A stretch of 64,000 bases of DNA, from contig JARWKL010000004.1 of assembly GCA_029961685.1 (NCBI GenBank), forward strand, positions 26,603,610-26,667,609, read 5' to 3'. Within the stretch, counting starts at the first letter, position 1; every line of letters begins with the position of its first letter. This DNA is from Aristolochia californica. Its lineage: Eukaryota; Streptophyta; Magnoliopsida; Piperales; Aristolochiaceae. The notes beneath the pieces are model-generated. The model had not been told where the DNA came from. It ran no database searches and saw only the letters and a program-made list of their open reading frames with translations. Below, in pieces: positions 18,197 through 32,300 of the stretch. The position numbers and the translations under genes are program-made.

Positions 18197-20354
18197 AATA
18201 AATTTTCTTTATTTACATTTATTTATTGCTTTAAATTCTTCCCATACAAAAACTCTAAAATTTTCATTTTGTTGTGATCTATTTGCCTTTTATCTCTTTT
18301 TTTTGTATGAGAGATGAAGGGATATTGAAAATTCAAGTTTTGATTTAAGAAAAAAGTATACATCTAAAATGGAAAAGCACAATGCACAAATGTAGAGAGA
18401 TAATTCCAAAAATGGTCTGTAATTTTCAGGGGTTGTGAATTCTTTTTAGTTTTTATATACCAGGTTCTGCAATAGTCGGGAAAAGGGGGAGGCAGGAGAT
18501 TTTTAACTAAGTGTTGACTCCCCTTCCATAAGTCATTCTTTACAAAAATATTGCCCGATACACATGATAAATCATTTTACAATCATCTATAATCGTGAGG
18601 CCAACTTTTTTGTAACTAGGAAAATTAAATATCCCACCGCACGTTCACTTGAGAATTTAATGTTATTCTCTTAAAAGGTTTGGATCCATAGGTCATTTGC
18701 ATCTCTCACATGTTTCAAGGATGCATATCCCTTTTTCAAACAAGTGCAGAAAATCTTTCTTGTTAAATTCTGAGCTATTAGGGTTGAACTAGTGGAGTTT
18801 TCCAAACTTGGATAACAAAGCTTTTGTGTTCATTTGTGGGGTGTGAATAAATTTTCTTTACTTACGTTGGTTTATTGCTTTAAATTCTTTCCACACATAA
18901 ACTCTAAACATTTCATTTTATTGTGATCTATTTGCGTTTCATCTCATTTTTTAGTTTTGTGAGATAAAGAAAAAGTGAAAACTCAAATTTTGATTTAAAA
19001 AAAAAGTAAACATATAAAATGGAAATGCACAATGCACAAATGTAGAGAGATATAATTCCAAAAAGTGTCTATAATTTTTAGGGATTGTAAAATCTTTTTA
19101 GTTTTTATATATCAGGTTCTGCAATCGTCGTGAAAAGGGGGAGGTGGGGGATTTTTAACTGACTTTTGACTCTCAATCCATAAGTCATTCCTTACAAAAA
19201 TATAACCCGTTATGCATGATAAATCACTTTACAATCAACTATGATCTTTAGGTTAGCTTTTTGTAATTGGTAAAAATAATGGCTTGTTTAACTCGGGTAA
19301 GTATCCCACCACATGTTCACTTGAGAATTTAAAGTGATTCTCTTTAAAAGGTTTGGATCCATAGGCCATTGGCATCTTTAACATGTTTCAAGCATGCATA
19401 TCCATTTTTTAAAACATCTGTAGAAAAATCTCTTTCTTAAAATACTCCGAGCTATTAGGGTTGAACTAGTGGAATTTCTCAAACTTGGATAACAAATCTT
19501 TTGTGTTCATTTGGGGCGTGTGAATAAATTTTCTTTACTTACATTTTTTCATTGCTTTAAATTCTTCCATACATAAACACTAAAATTTTATTATTGTTGT
19601 GATCTATTTGCCTTTTATCTTTTATTTTTGCTTGCGAGATGAAGGGAAAGTGAAAACTCAAGTTTTGATTTAATAACAAAGTATTCCTCTAAAATGGAAA
19701 TTCACAATGCACAAATGTAGAGAGAGATAATTCCTAAAAGTTTCTCTAACTTTTAGGGATTGTAAACTCATTTTTTGTTTTATATATCAGGTTTTACAAT
19801 CGTCGTGAAAAGGGGGAGGTGGGGTATTTTTAACTGAGTTTTGACTCCCAATCCATAAGTCATTCCTTACAAAAATATAGCTCGTTACGCATGATAAATC
19901 ACTTTACAATCATCTATGATCGTGAACATTTTTCAAGCATGCATATCCATTTTTTAAAACATATGTACAAAAATCTCTTTCTTATAAATTCCGAGCCATT
20001 AGGGTTGAACTTGTGGAATTTCCCAAACTTGGATAACAAAACTTTTGTGTACATTTGTGGTGTGTGAATAAATTTTCTTTACTTACATTCGTTTATTGCT
20101 TTAAATTCTTCCATACATAAACTCTAAAATTCTCATTTTGTTGTGATCTGTTTGCCTTTTATCTCTTTTTTTTGTTTGCGAGATGAAGGAAAAGTGAATA
20201 CTCAAGTTTTTATTTAAGAAAAAAATGTAAATCTAAAATGGAAATTCACATTATACAAATGTAGTGAAAGATAATTCCAAAAAGTTTTCATAAATTTTAG
20301 GGATAGTAAACTCTTTTTAGTTTTTATATATTAGGTTCTGCAATTGTCGGGAAT

Positions 20355-20374
20355 GGGGGGGGGGGGGGGGGGGG
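20355..20374 (+). repeat. G(20) homopolymer in one satellite monomer
   Basis: Twenty consecutive G inside the conserved G-rich tract, where other monomers have GGGGG. It probably arose by slippage; sequencing or assembly error is also possible for such a run. Confidence 0.8.
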
Positions 20375-23300
20375 CAGGGGATTTTTAACTGAGTCTTGAC
20401 ACCTAATCCATAAGTCATTCCATACAGAAATATAGCCTTTTACACAAGAAAAATCACTTTGCAATCATCTATGATCGTCAGGTTAGCTTTTTGTAAATGG
20501 GCAAAATAATAGCTTGTTTTACGCGGGTAAAGATCCAACCGCACGTTCACTTGAGAATTTAATGTTATTCTCTTCAAAAGGTATGGATCCATAGGTCATT
20601 TGCATCTTTAACATGTTTCAAGCATGCATATCCATTTTTTAAAACATGTGTAGAAAAATTTCTTTCTTATAAAATTTCGAGCTATTAGGGTTGAACTAGT
20701 GGTATTTCTAAAACTTGGATAACAAGAATTTTGTGTTCATTTGTGGTGTGTGAATAAATTTTCTATGCTTACACTTGTTTATTGCTTTAAATTCTTCCTT
20801 ACATAAACTCTAAAATTTTCATTTTGTTGTGATCTGTTTTGCCTTTTATCTTTTTTTTTTTGTTTGCGAGATGACGGAAAAAGGAAAACTAAAGTTTTGA
20901 TGTAAGAAAAAAGTATACATATAAAATGGAAATTCACAATGCACAAATGTAGAGGGAGATAATTCCAAAAAATATCTGTAATTTTTAGGGTTTGTAAACT
21001 CTTTTTAGTTATTATATATCATGTTCTGCAATGGTAGGCAAAAGGGGGAGCCGAGGGAATTTTAACTGAGTGTTGACTCCCAATCCATAATTCATTCCTT
21101 ACAAAAATATAGCCCGTTACACATAATAAATCACTTTACAATCATCTATGCTCGTTAGGTCAGCTTTTCATAAATAGGCAAAATAATGGCTTGTTTGACT
21201 CGGGTAAATATCCCACCGCACGTTCACTTGAGAATTTAATGTTATTCCCTTTAAAATGTTTGGATCCATAGGCCATTTGCATCTTTAACATGTTTCAAGC
21301 ATGCATATCCACTTTTTAAAACATGTGTACAAAAATCTCTTTCTTATAAAATTCTGAGCTATTAGGGTTGAACTAGTGGATTTCCCAAACTTGGATTACA
21401 TAACTTTTTTGTTCATTTGTGGTGTGTGAATAAATATTCTTTAGTTAAATTTGTTTACTGTTTTAAATTCTTTCCATACAAAAACTCTGAAATTTTCATT
21501 TTGTTGTGATCTTTTTACCTTTTATCTCTTTTTTTTGTTTGCAAGACGAAGGGAAAGTGAAAACTCAAGTTTTGATTGAAGAAAAAAGAATACATCTAAA
21601 ATGTAAATTCACAATGCACAAATGTAGAGAGAGATAACTCCAGAAAGTGTCTGTAATTTTTAGGGAATGTAAACTCTTTTTAGTTTTTTTATATCAGGTT
21701 CTGCAATCGTCAGGAAAAGGGGGAGGTGGGGATTTTTGAGTGAGTGTTGAGTCCCAATCCATAAGTCATTCCTTTCAAAAATATAGCCCGTTATGCATGA
21801 TAAATCACTTTACAATCAGCTATTATCGTTAGGTCAGCTTTTTTTGAATGGGCAAAATAATGGCTTGTTTGACCCGGGTAAATATCCCACCACATGTTCA
21901 CTTCAGAATTTAATGTTATTCTCTTGAAAAGGTTTGGATCCATAGGTCATTTGCTTCTTTAACATGTTTCATGACTGCAAATCCATTTTTTAAAACATGT
22001 GTAGAAAAATCTCCTTCTTATAAAATTCTGAGCAATTAGGGTTGAACTAGTGGAATTTCCCAAACTTGGATAAAAAAACTTTTATGTTCATTTGTGGTGT
22101 GTGAATAAATTTTCTTCACTTACATTTTTTTATTGCTTTAAATTATTCCATACATAAACTCTAATATTTTCATTTTGTTGTGATCTATTTTGCCTTTTAT
22201 CTTTTTATTTTTATTTTGTGAGATGTAGGAAAAGTGAAAACTCAAGTTTTGATGTAAGATAAAAGTATACATCTAAAATGGAAATTCACAATGCACAAAT
22301 TTAGAGAGAGATAATTCCAAAAAGTTTCTGTAATTTTGAGGGATTGTAAACTCTTTTTAGTTATTATATATCATGTTCTGCAATCGTCGGGAAAGGGGGA
22401 GGCCATAAGTCATTCGTTACAAAAATATAGCCCGTTACGCATGATAAATCACTTTACAATTATCTATGATTGTAAAGTCAACTTATTGTAAATGGGCTAA
22501 TAATGGCTTGTTTGACTCGGGTAAATATCCCATCGCATGTTCACTTGAGAATTTAATGTTATTCTCTTGTAAAGGATTGGATCCATAGGTCATTCGCGTC
22601 TTTAACATGTTTCAAGAATGCATATCCATTTTTTAAAACATATGAAGAAAAATCTCTTTCTTATAAAATTCCGAGCTATTAGGGTTGAACTACTGGAATT
22701 ACCCAAACTTGGATAACAAAATTTTTTTGTTCATTTGTGGTGTGTAAATAAATTTTATTTACTTACATTTGTTTATTGCTTTAAATTCTTTCCATACATA
22801 AATTCTAAAATTTTCATTTTTCTGAGATGTATTTGCCTTTAATCATTTTTTTTTTTTGTATGCGAGATGAAGGCAAAGTGAAATCTCATGTTTTGATTTA
22901 AGAAAAAAGTATACATCTAAAATTGAAATGCACAATGCACAAATGTAGAGACATATAATACCAAAAAGTGTCTATAATTTTTGGGGATTGTAAACTCTTT
23001 TTAGTTTTTATATATCAAGTTCTGCAATCGTCAGGAAAAGGAGGAGGCGAGGGATTTTTAACTGAGTGTTGACTCCCAATCCACAAGTCATTCCTTATAA
23101 AAATATAGCCCGTTACGCATGATAAATCACTTTGCAATCATATATGATTGTTAGGTCTACTTTTTGTAAATGGGCAAAATAATGGCTTGTTTGACTCGGG
23201 TAAATATGCCACTGCATGTTTACTTGAGAATTTAATGTTATTCTCTTTAAAAGGTTTGGAATCCATAAGCCATTTGCAATTTTAACATGTTTCAAGCATG

Positions 23301-26300
23301 CATATCCATTTTTAAAAACATGTGTAGAAAAATATCTCTCTTTTAAAATTCCGAGCCATTAGGCTTGTACTAGTAGAATTTCCCAAACTTGGATAACAAA
23401 AATTTTGTGTTCATTTGTGGTGTGTGAATAAATTTTCTTTACTTACATTTGATTATTGTTTTAAATGCTTCCATACATAAAATCTAAAATTTTCATTTTG
23501 TTGAGATGTATTTGCCTTTTATCTCTTTTTTTTTGTTTGCGAGATGAAGGGAAAGTGAAAACTCGAGTTTTGATTTAAGAAAAAACTATACATCTAAATT
23601 GGAAAATCACAATGCACAAATGTAGAGATAGATGATTCCAAAATGAGTTCATAAATTTTAGGGATTGTAATCTTTTTTTAGATTTTATATATCAGGTTCT
23701 GCAATCGTCGGGGAAAGGGGGATGTTGAGGATTTTTAACTTAGTGTTGAGTCCCAATCCATAAGTCATTCCTTACAAAAATATAGCCCATTACACTTGAT
23801 AAATCACTTTACAATCATCTATGATCGTTAGGTCAACTTTTTGTAAACGGGCAAAATAATGGCTTGTTTGACTCGGGTAAATATCCCACCACACGTTCAC
23901 TTGAGAATTTAATGTTATTCTCTTTAAAAGGTTTGGATCCATAGGTCATTTGCATCTTTAACATGTTTCAAGCATGCATATCCTTTTTTAAAACATGTTT
24001 AGAAAAATCTCTTTCTTATAAAATTCCGAGCTATTAGGGTTGAAGTAGAGGAATTACCCAACTTGGATTACATAACTTTTGTGTTCATTTGTGGTGTGTG
24101 AATAAATTTTCTTTACTTACATTTATTTATTGCTTTAAATTCTTTCCATACATAAACTCTTAAATTTTAATTCTGTTGAGATTTATTTGCCTTTTATCGC
24201 TTTTTTTTGCGAGATAAAGGGAAAGTGCAAACTCAATTTTTGCTTTAAGAAAAAAGTATACATCTAAAATGGAAATTCACAATGCACAAATGTAGAGAGA
24301 AATAATTTTAAAAGTGTCTATAAGTTTTAGGGATTGTAAACTCATTTTAGTATTTATATATCAGGTTCTGCAATCGTCGGGGAAAGGGGGAAAGGGGGAT
24401 TTTCAACTGAGTGTTGACACCCATCCATAAGTCATTATTTACAAAAATATAGCCCATTACGCATGATAAATCACTTTACATTCATCTATGATTGTGAGGT
24501 CAACTTTTTTAAAACAGGCAAAATAATGGCTTGTTCCCACTGCACATTCACTTGAGAATTTAATATTATTCTCTTTAAAAGGTTTGGATCTATGGGTCAT
24601 TTGCATCTTTAACATGTTTCAAGCATGCATATCCATTTTCTAAAACAAGTGTAGAAAAATCACTTTCTTATAAAATTTCATGCTATTAGGGTTCAACTAG
24701 TGGAATTTCCCAAACTTGGATAACAAAAATTTTGTGTTCATTTGTGGTGTGTGAATAAATTTTGTGTACTTACATTTGTTTATTGCTTTAAATTCTTTGC
24801 ATACATAAACTCTAAAATTTTCATTTTGTTGTGATCTATTTGCCTTTTATCTCTTTTTTTATTTACGAGAAGATGGGGAAGTGAAAACTCAAGTTATGAT
24901 TTAGAAAAAAGTATACATCTAAAATGGAAATGCATAATGCACAAAAGTAGAGAGAGATAATTCCAAAAATTGTCTGTAATTTTTAGGGATTGTAAACGTT
25001 TTTTAGTATTTATATAAATGGTTCTGCAATCGTTGGGAAAAGGGGGAGGTGGGGGATTTTTAACTGAGTTTTGAATCCCAATCCATAGCCATTCCTTTCA
25101 AAAATATAGCCTGTTACACAAGTAAAATCACTTTGCAATCATCTATGATCATCAGGTTAGCTTTTTGTAAATGGGCAAAATAATGGCTTGTTTCATGCAG
25201 GTAAAGATCCAACCGCACGTTCACTTGAGAATTTGATGTTATTCTCTTTAAAAGGTTTGGATCCATAGGTCATTTCCATCTTTAACATGTTTCAAGCATG
25301 TATATCAATTTTTTAAAACATATATAGAAAAATATCTTTCCTATAAAATTCAGAGCTATTAGGATTGAACTAGTGGAATTTCCAAAACTTGGATAACAAA
25401 ACTTTTGTGTTCATTTGTGGTGTGTGAATAAATTTTCTTTACTTACATTTGTTTATTGCTTTAAATTCTTTCCATACAAAAACTCTAAAATTTTCATTTT
25501 GTTGTGATCTATTTGCCTTTTATATCTTTTTTTTTGTTCACGAGATGAAGGGAAAGTGAAAACTCACGTTTTGATTTAAGAAAAAGTATACATCTAAAAT
25601 GGAAATGCATAATACACAAATGTAGAGAGAGATAATTCCTAAAAGTGTCTGTAACTTTTAGGGATTGTAAACTCTTCTTAGTTTTTATATATCAGGTTCT
25701 GCAATCTTCAGGAAATGGGGGAGGCTGGGGATTTTTAACTAAGTGTTGACTCCCAATCCTTACGTCATTTCTTACAAGAATATAGCCCGTTATGCATGAT
25801 AAATCACTTTACAACCATCTATGATCGTTAGGTTAGCTTTTTGTAATTGGGCAAAATAATGGCTTGTTTGACTTGGGTAAATATCCCACCGCACATTCAC
25901 TTGAAAATGTAATGTTATTCTCTTTAAAAGGTTTGGATCCATAGGTCAATTGCATCTTTATCGTGGTTCAAGCATGCATATCCATTTTTTAATATATGTG
26001 TAAAAAAATCTCTTTCTTATAAAATTCCTAACTATTAGGGTTGAACTAGTGGAATTTCCCAAACTTGGATAACAAAACTTTAGTGTTCATTTGTGATGTG
26101 TCAATAACTTTTCTTTACTTACATTTGTATATTGCTTTAAATTCTTTCCATACATAGACTATAAGATTTTCATTTTGTTGTGATCTATTTGCCTTTTATC
26201 TCTTTTTTTTTTTTTACGAGATGAAGGGAAAGTGAAAACTCAAGTTTCTATTTAAGAAAAAAGTATATATTTAAAATGGAAATGCACAATGCACAAATGT

Positions 26301-29300
26301 AGAGAGAGATAATTCCAAAAAGTATTTGTAATTTTTTGGGATTGTAAACACTTTTTAGTTTTTCATATCAAGTTCTTCAATCGTCAGGAAAAGGAGGAGG
26401 CGGGGGATTTTTAACTGAGTGTTGACTTCCAATCCATAATTCATTCCTTAAAAAAATATAGATCGTTACGCATGATAAATCACTTTCCAATCATCTATGA
26501 TCCTTAGGTCAGCTTTTTGTAAATAGGGGAAATAATGGCTTGTTTGACTAGAGTTAATATTCCACCGCACGTTCACTTGAGAATTTAATATTATTCTCTT
26601 TAAAAGGTTTGGATCCATAGGTCATTTGCATCTTTAACATGTTTCAAGCATGCATATCCATTTTTTAAAAAATGTGAGGAAAAATCTCTTTCTTATAAAA
26701 TTCAGAGCTATTAGGATTGAACTAGTGGAATCTCCCAAACTTGGATAACAAAATTTTAGTGTTCATTTGTGGTGTGTGAATAAATTTTCTTCACTTACAT
26801 TTGTTTATTTCTTTAAATTCTTTCCATACATAAAATCTAAACTTTTTATTTTGTTGTGATCTATAAGCCTTTTATCTCTTTTTTTTATTTACGAGATAAA
26901 GGGAAAGTGAAAACTCAAGTTTCTATTTAAGAAAAAAGTATAGATTTAAAATGGAAATGCACAATGCACAAATGTAGACAGAGATAATTACAAAAAGTGT
27001 TTGTAATTTTTAGGGATTGTAAACACTTTTTAATTTTTATATATCAGGTTCTTCAATCGTCAGGGAAAGGGGGAGGCGGGGGATTTTTAACTGAGAGTTG
27101 ACTCCCAATCCATAAGTCATTCCTTAAAAAAATATAGGCCGTTACGCATGCTAAATCACTTTACAATCATCTATGATCGTTAGGTCAGATTTTTGTAAAT
27201 GGGCAAAATAATGGCTTCCTTGACTCGGGTAAATATCCCACCGCACGTTCACCTGAAAATTTAATGCTATTCTCTTTAAAAGGTTTGGATCCATAGGTGA
27301 TTTGCATCTTTAACATGTTTCAAGCGTGCATATCCATTTTTTAAAACATGAGGAGAAAAATCTCTTTCTTATAAAATTCCAAACTATTAGGGTTGAACAA
27401 GTGGAATTTCCCAAACTTTGATAACAAAACTTTTGTGTGGCATGTGAATAAATTTTCTTTAATTACATTAGTTTATTGCTTTTAATTCATTCCATACATC
27501 AACTCTAAAATTTTCATTTTGTTGTGATCTATTTGCCTTTTATCTCTTTGGTTTGTTTACGAGATGAAGGGAAAGTGAAACCCCAAGTTTTGATTTAAGA
27601 AAAAAGTATACATCTAAAATGGAAATGCACAATGCACAAATTTAGAGGGAGATAATTTCAAAAAGTGTCTGTAACTTTTAGGGATTGTAAACTCTATTTA
27701 GTTTTTATATATCAGGTTCTGCAATCGGCGAGGAAAAGGGGGAGGCGGAGGATTTTTAACTGAGTGTTGACTCCTAATCCATAAGTCATTCCTTACAAAA
27801 ATATAGCCCATTACGCATGATAAATCACTTTACAATCATCTATGATCGTTAGGTCAGCTTTTTGTAAAAGGCCAAAATAATGGCTTATATTACTCGGGAA
27901 AATATCCACCGCACGTTCACTTGAGAATTTAATGTTATTCTCTTTAAAAGGATTGGATCCATAGGTCATTTGCATCTTTAACAGGTTTCAAGCATGCTGA
28001 TCAATTTTTTAAAAGATGTGTAGAAAAAACTCTTTCTTATAAAATTCCGAGCTTTTAGGGTTGATCTAGCGGAATTTCCCAAACTTGGGTAACAAAACTT
28101 TTTTGTTCATTTGTGGGGTGTGAATAAATTTTATTTACCTACATTTGTTTATTGCTTTAAATTCTTTCCATACATCAACTCTAAAATTTTCATTTTGTTG
28201 TGATCTATTTGCCTTTTATCTCTTTTTAATGTTTACGAGATGGAGGGATAGTGAAAACTGAAGTTTCTATTTAAGAAAAATGTATACATTTAAAATGGAA
28301 ACGCACATTACAAAAATGTAGAGAGAGATAATTCCAAAAAGTGTCGATAATTTTTAGGGGTTGTAAACTCTTTTTATTTTTTATATATCAGGTTCTTCAA
28401 TCGTCGGGAAAAAGAGGAGGCGGGTGATTTTTAACTTAGTCTTGAATCCCAATCCATAAGTCATTCCTTAAAAAAATATAGCCTGTTACGCATGATAAAT
28501 CTCTTTCCAATCATCTATGATCGTTAGGTCAGGTTTTTGTAAATGGGCAAAATAATGGCTTGTATGACTCAGGTAAAAATCCCACCACACATTCACTTGA
28601 AAATTTAATGTTATTCTCTTTAAAAGGATTGGATCCATAGGTCATTTGCATCTTGAACATGTTTCGAGCATGCATATCTATTTTTTAAAACATGTGTAGA
28701 AAAATCTCTTTCTTATAAAATTTTGAGCTATTTGGATTGAACTAGTGGAATTTCCCAAACTTGGATAACAAAAATTTTGTGTTCATTTGTGGTGTTTGAA
28801 TAAATTTTCTTTAATTACATTTGTTCATTGCTTTAAATTATTTCCATCAATAAACTCTAAAATTTTTATTTTGTTGTGATCTGTTTTCCTTTTATCTCTT
28901 CTTTTTGTTTACAAGATGAAGGGAAAGTGAAAACTCAAGTTTCGATTTAAGATAAAAGTATTCATCTAAAATGGAAACGCACAATGCAAAAATGTAAAGA
29001 CAGATAATTCTAAAAAGTGTCTGTAATTTTTAGGGTTTGTAAACTCTTTTTAGTTTTTATATATTAGGTTCTTCAATCGTCGGGAAAAGGGGGAGGTGGG
29101 GGGTTTTTAACTGAGTGTTGACTCCCAATCCATAAGTCATTCCTTACAAAAGTATAGCCCATTATACTTGATAAATCACTTTACAATCATTTATGATCGT
29201 TAAGTCACCTTTTTGTTAATGGGTGAAATAATGGCTTGTTTGACTCGGGTAAATATCCCACCGCACGTTCACTTGAGAATTTAATGTTATTCTCTTTTAA

Positions 29301-32300
29301 AGGTTTGGATCCATAGGTCAATTGAATCTTTAACATGTTTCAAGCATGCAGATCCATTTTTTAATTTATGTGTAGAAAAATCTCTTTCTTATAAAATTCC
29401 TAACTATTAGGGTTGAACTAGTAGAATTTCCCAAACTTGGATAACAAAACTTTTGTGTTCATTTGTGGAGTGTGAATAAATTTTCTTTACTTACATTTGT
29501 TTATTGCTTTAAATTCTTTCCATACATAAACTATAAAATTTTCATTTTGTTGTGATTGATTTACCTTTTTTCTCTTTTTTTTTGTTTACGAGATGTAGGG
29601 TAAGTGAAAACACAAGTTTATATTTAAGAAAAATTATATATTTAAAATGGAAATGCACAATGCACAAATGTAGAGAGAGATAATTCCAAAAAGTGTTTGT
29701 AATTTTTAGGGATTGTAAACACTTTTTAGTTTTTATATATCAGGTTCTTCAATCGTCAGGTAAAGGGGGAGGCGGGGGATTTTTAACTGAGTGTTGACTC
29801 TCAATCCATAATTAATTCCATACATAAATATAGATCGTTATGCATGCTAAATCACTTTACAATCATCTATGATCGTTACGTCAACTTTTTGTAAATAGGG
29901 GAAATAATGGCTTGTTTGACTAGAGTTAATATGCCACTGCATGTTCACTTGAAAATTGAATGTTATTCTCTTTAAAAGGTTTGGATCCATAGGTCATTTG
30001 AATCTTTAACATGTTTCAAGCATGCATATCCATTTTTTAAAACATGTGTAGAACAATCTCTTTCTTATAAAATTCCATGCTATTAGGGTTGAACTAATGA
30101 AATTTCCCAAAAACAAAAATTTTGTGTTCATCGGTGGTGTGTGAATCAATTTTATTCACTAAATACATTTGTTTATTGCTTTCAATTCTTTCCATACTTA
30201 AACTATAAAATTTTCATTTTGTTGTGATCTATTTGCCTTTTGATCTCTTTTTTTTATTTACAAGATGAAGGGAAAGTAAAAACTCAAGTTTCAATTTAAG
30301 AAAAAAGTTTACTTTTAAAATGAAGAGAGATAATTCCAAAAAGTGTTTGTAATTTTTAGGGATTGTAAACGCTTTTTTGTTTTTATAAATCAGGTTCTTC
30401 AATCACCAGGAAAAGGGGGAGGCATGGGATTATTAACGGAGTGTCAACTCCCAATCCATAAGTCATTCCTTACAAAAATATAGCCCGTTACGCATGATAA
30501 ATCACTTTTCCATCATCTATGATCATTAGGTCAACTTTTTGTAAATGGGCGAAATAATGGCTTGTTTGACTCGGGTAAATATCCCACCGCACCTTCAATT
30601 GAGAATTTAATGTTATTCTCTTTAAAAGGTTTGGATCCATAGGTAATTTGCATCTTTAACATGTTTCAAGCATGCATATCCCTTTTTTAAAACATGTGCA
30701 GAAAAATCTCTTTCCTATAAAATTCCGAGCTATTAGGCTTGAACTAGAGGAATTTCCAAAACTTGGATAACAAAACTTTTGTGTTCATTTGTGGTGTGTG
30801 AATAAATTTTATTTACTTACTTTTGTTTATTGCTTTAAATTATTTCCATACATAAACTATAAAATTTTCCTTTTTTTGTGATCTATTTGCGTTTTATCTC
30901 TTTTTTTTTTTGTTTACGAGATGAAGGGAAAGTGAAAACTCAAGTTTTGATTTAAGAAAAAAGCATAAATCTAAAATGGAAATGGACAATGCAAAAATGT
31001 AGAGAGAGATAATTCCAAAAAGTGTCTGTAATTTTTAGAGATTGTAAACTCTTTTTAGTTTTTATTTACCAGGTTCTGCAATCGTCACGAAAGGGAGGCA
31101 GAGGATTTTTAACTGAGTGTTGACTCCAAATCCATAAGTCATTCCTTACAAAAATATAGCCCATTACACATGATCAATCACTTTACAATCATCTATGATC
31201 GTTAGGTCAACTTTTTGTAAATGGGCAAAATAATGGCTTGTTTGACTCGGTTAAATATCCCACCGCACGTTCACTTGAGAATTGAACTTATTCTCTTTAA
31301 AAGTTTTGGATCCATAGGTGATTTTCATCTTTAACAAGTTTCAAGCATGGATATCCATTTTTTAAAACATGTGTAGAAGAATCTCATTCTAATAAAATTC
31401 CGAGCTATTTGGGTTGAACTTTTGGAATTTCCCAAACTTGGATAACAAAACTTTTGTGATCATTTGTGGTGTGTGAATAAATTTTCTTTACTTACATTTT
31501 TTAATTTCTTTAAATTCATTCCATACATAAACTCTAAAATTTTCATTTCGTTGCGATCTATTTGCTTTTTAAGTTTTTTTATTTATTTAAGAGACGAAGG
31601 GAAAGTGAAAACTCAAGTTTTGATTAAAAAAAAAATTATACATCTAAAATGGAAATGCACAGTGCACAAATGTAGAGAGAGATAATTCCAAAATTTTTAG
31701 GGATTGAAACTCTTTTTATTTTTTATATATCAGGTTCTGCTATCATCGGGAAAAGGGGAGGCGGGGAATTTTTTTATCTAAGTGTTGACTCCAAATCCAT
31801 AACTCATTCCTTACAAAAATATAGCTCGTTACACATGATAAATCACTTTACAGTCATCTATGATCATTAGGTCAGCTTTTTTTAAATATGCAAAATAGTG
31901 GCTTGTTTGACTTGGGTAAATATCTCACTGCACGTTCACTTGAGAATTTATTGTTATTCTCTTTAAAAGATTTAGATCCACATGTCATTTTAAATCTTTA
32001 ACATATTTCAAGCATACCTATCCATTTTGTTAAAACTTGTGTAGAAAAATCTCTTTCTAATAAAATTCTGAGCTATTTGGGCTGAACTAGTGGAATTTCC
32101 AAAACTTGGATAACAAAACTTCTGTGTTGATTAGTGGTGTGTGAATAAATTTTCTTTACTTACATTTATTTATTGCTTTAAATTCTTTCCATACATGAAC
32201 TCTAAAATTTTCATTTTGTTGTGATCTGTTGGCCTTTTACTTCTTTTTTTTGTTACAAGTTGAAGGGAAAGTGAAAACTCTAGTGGTAATTCAAGAAAAA

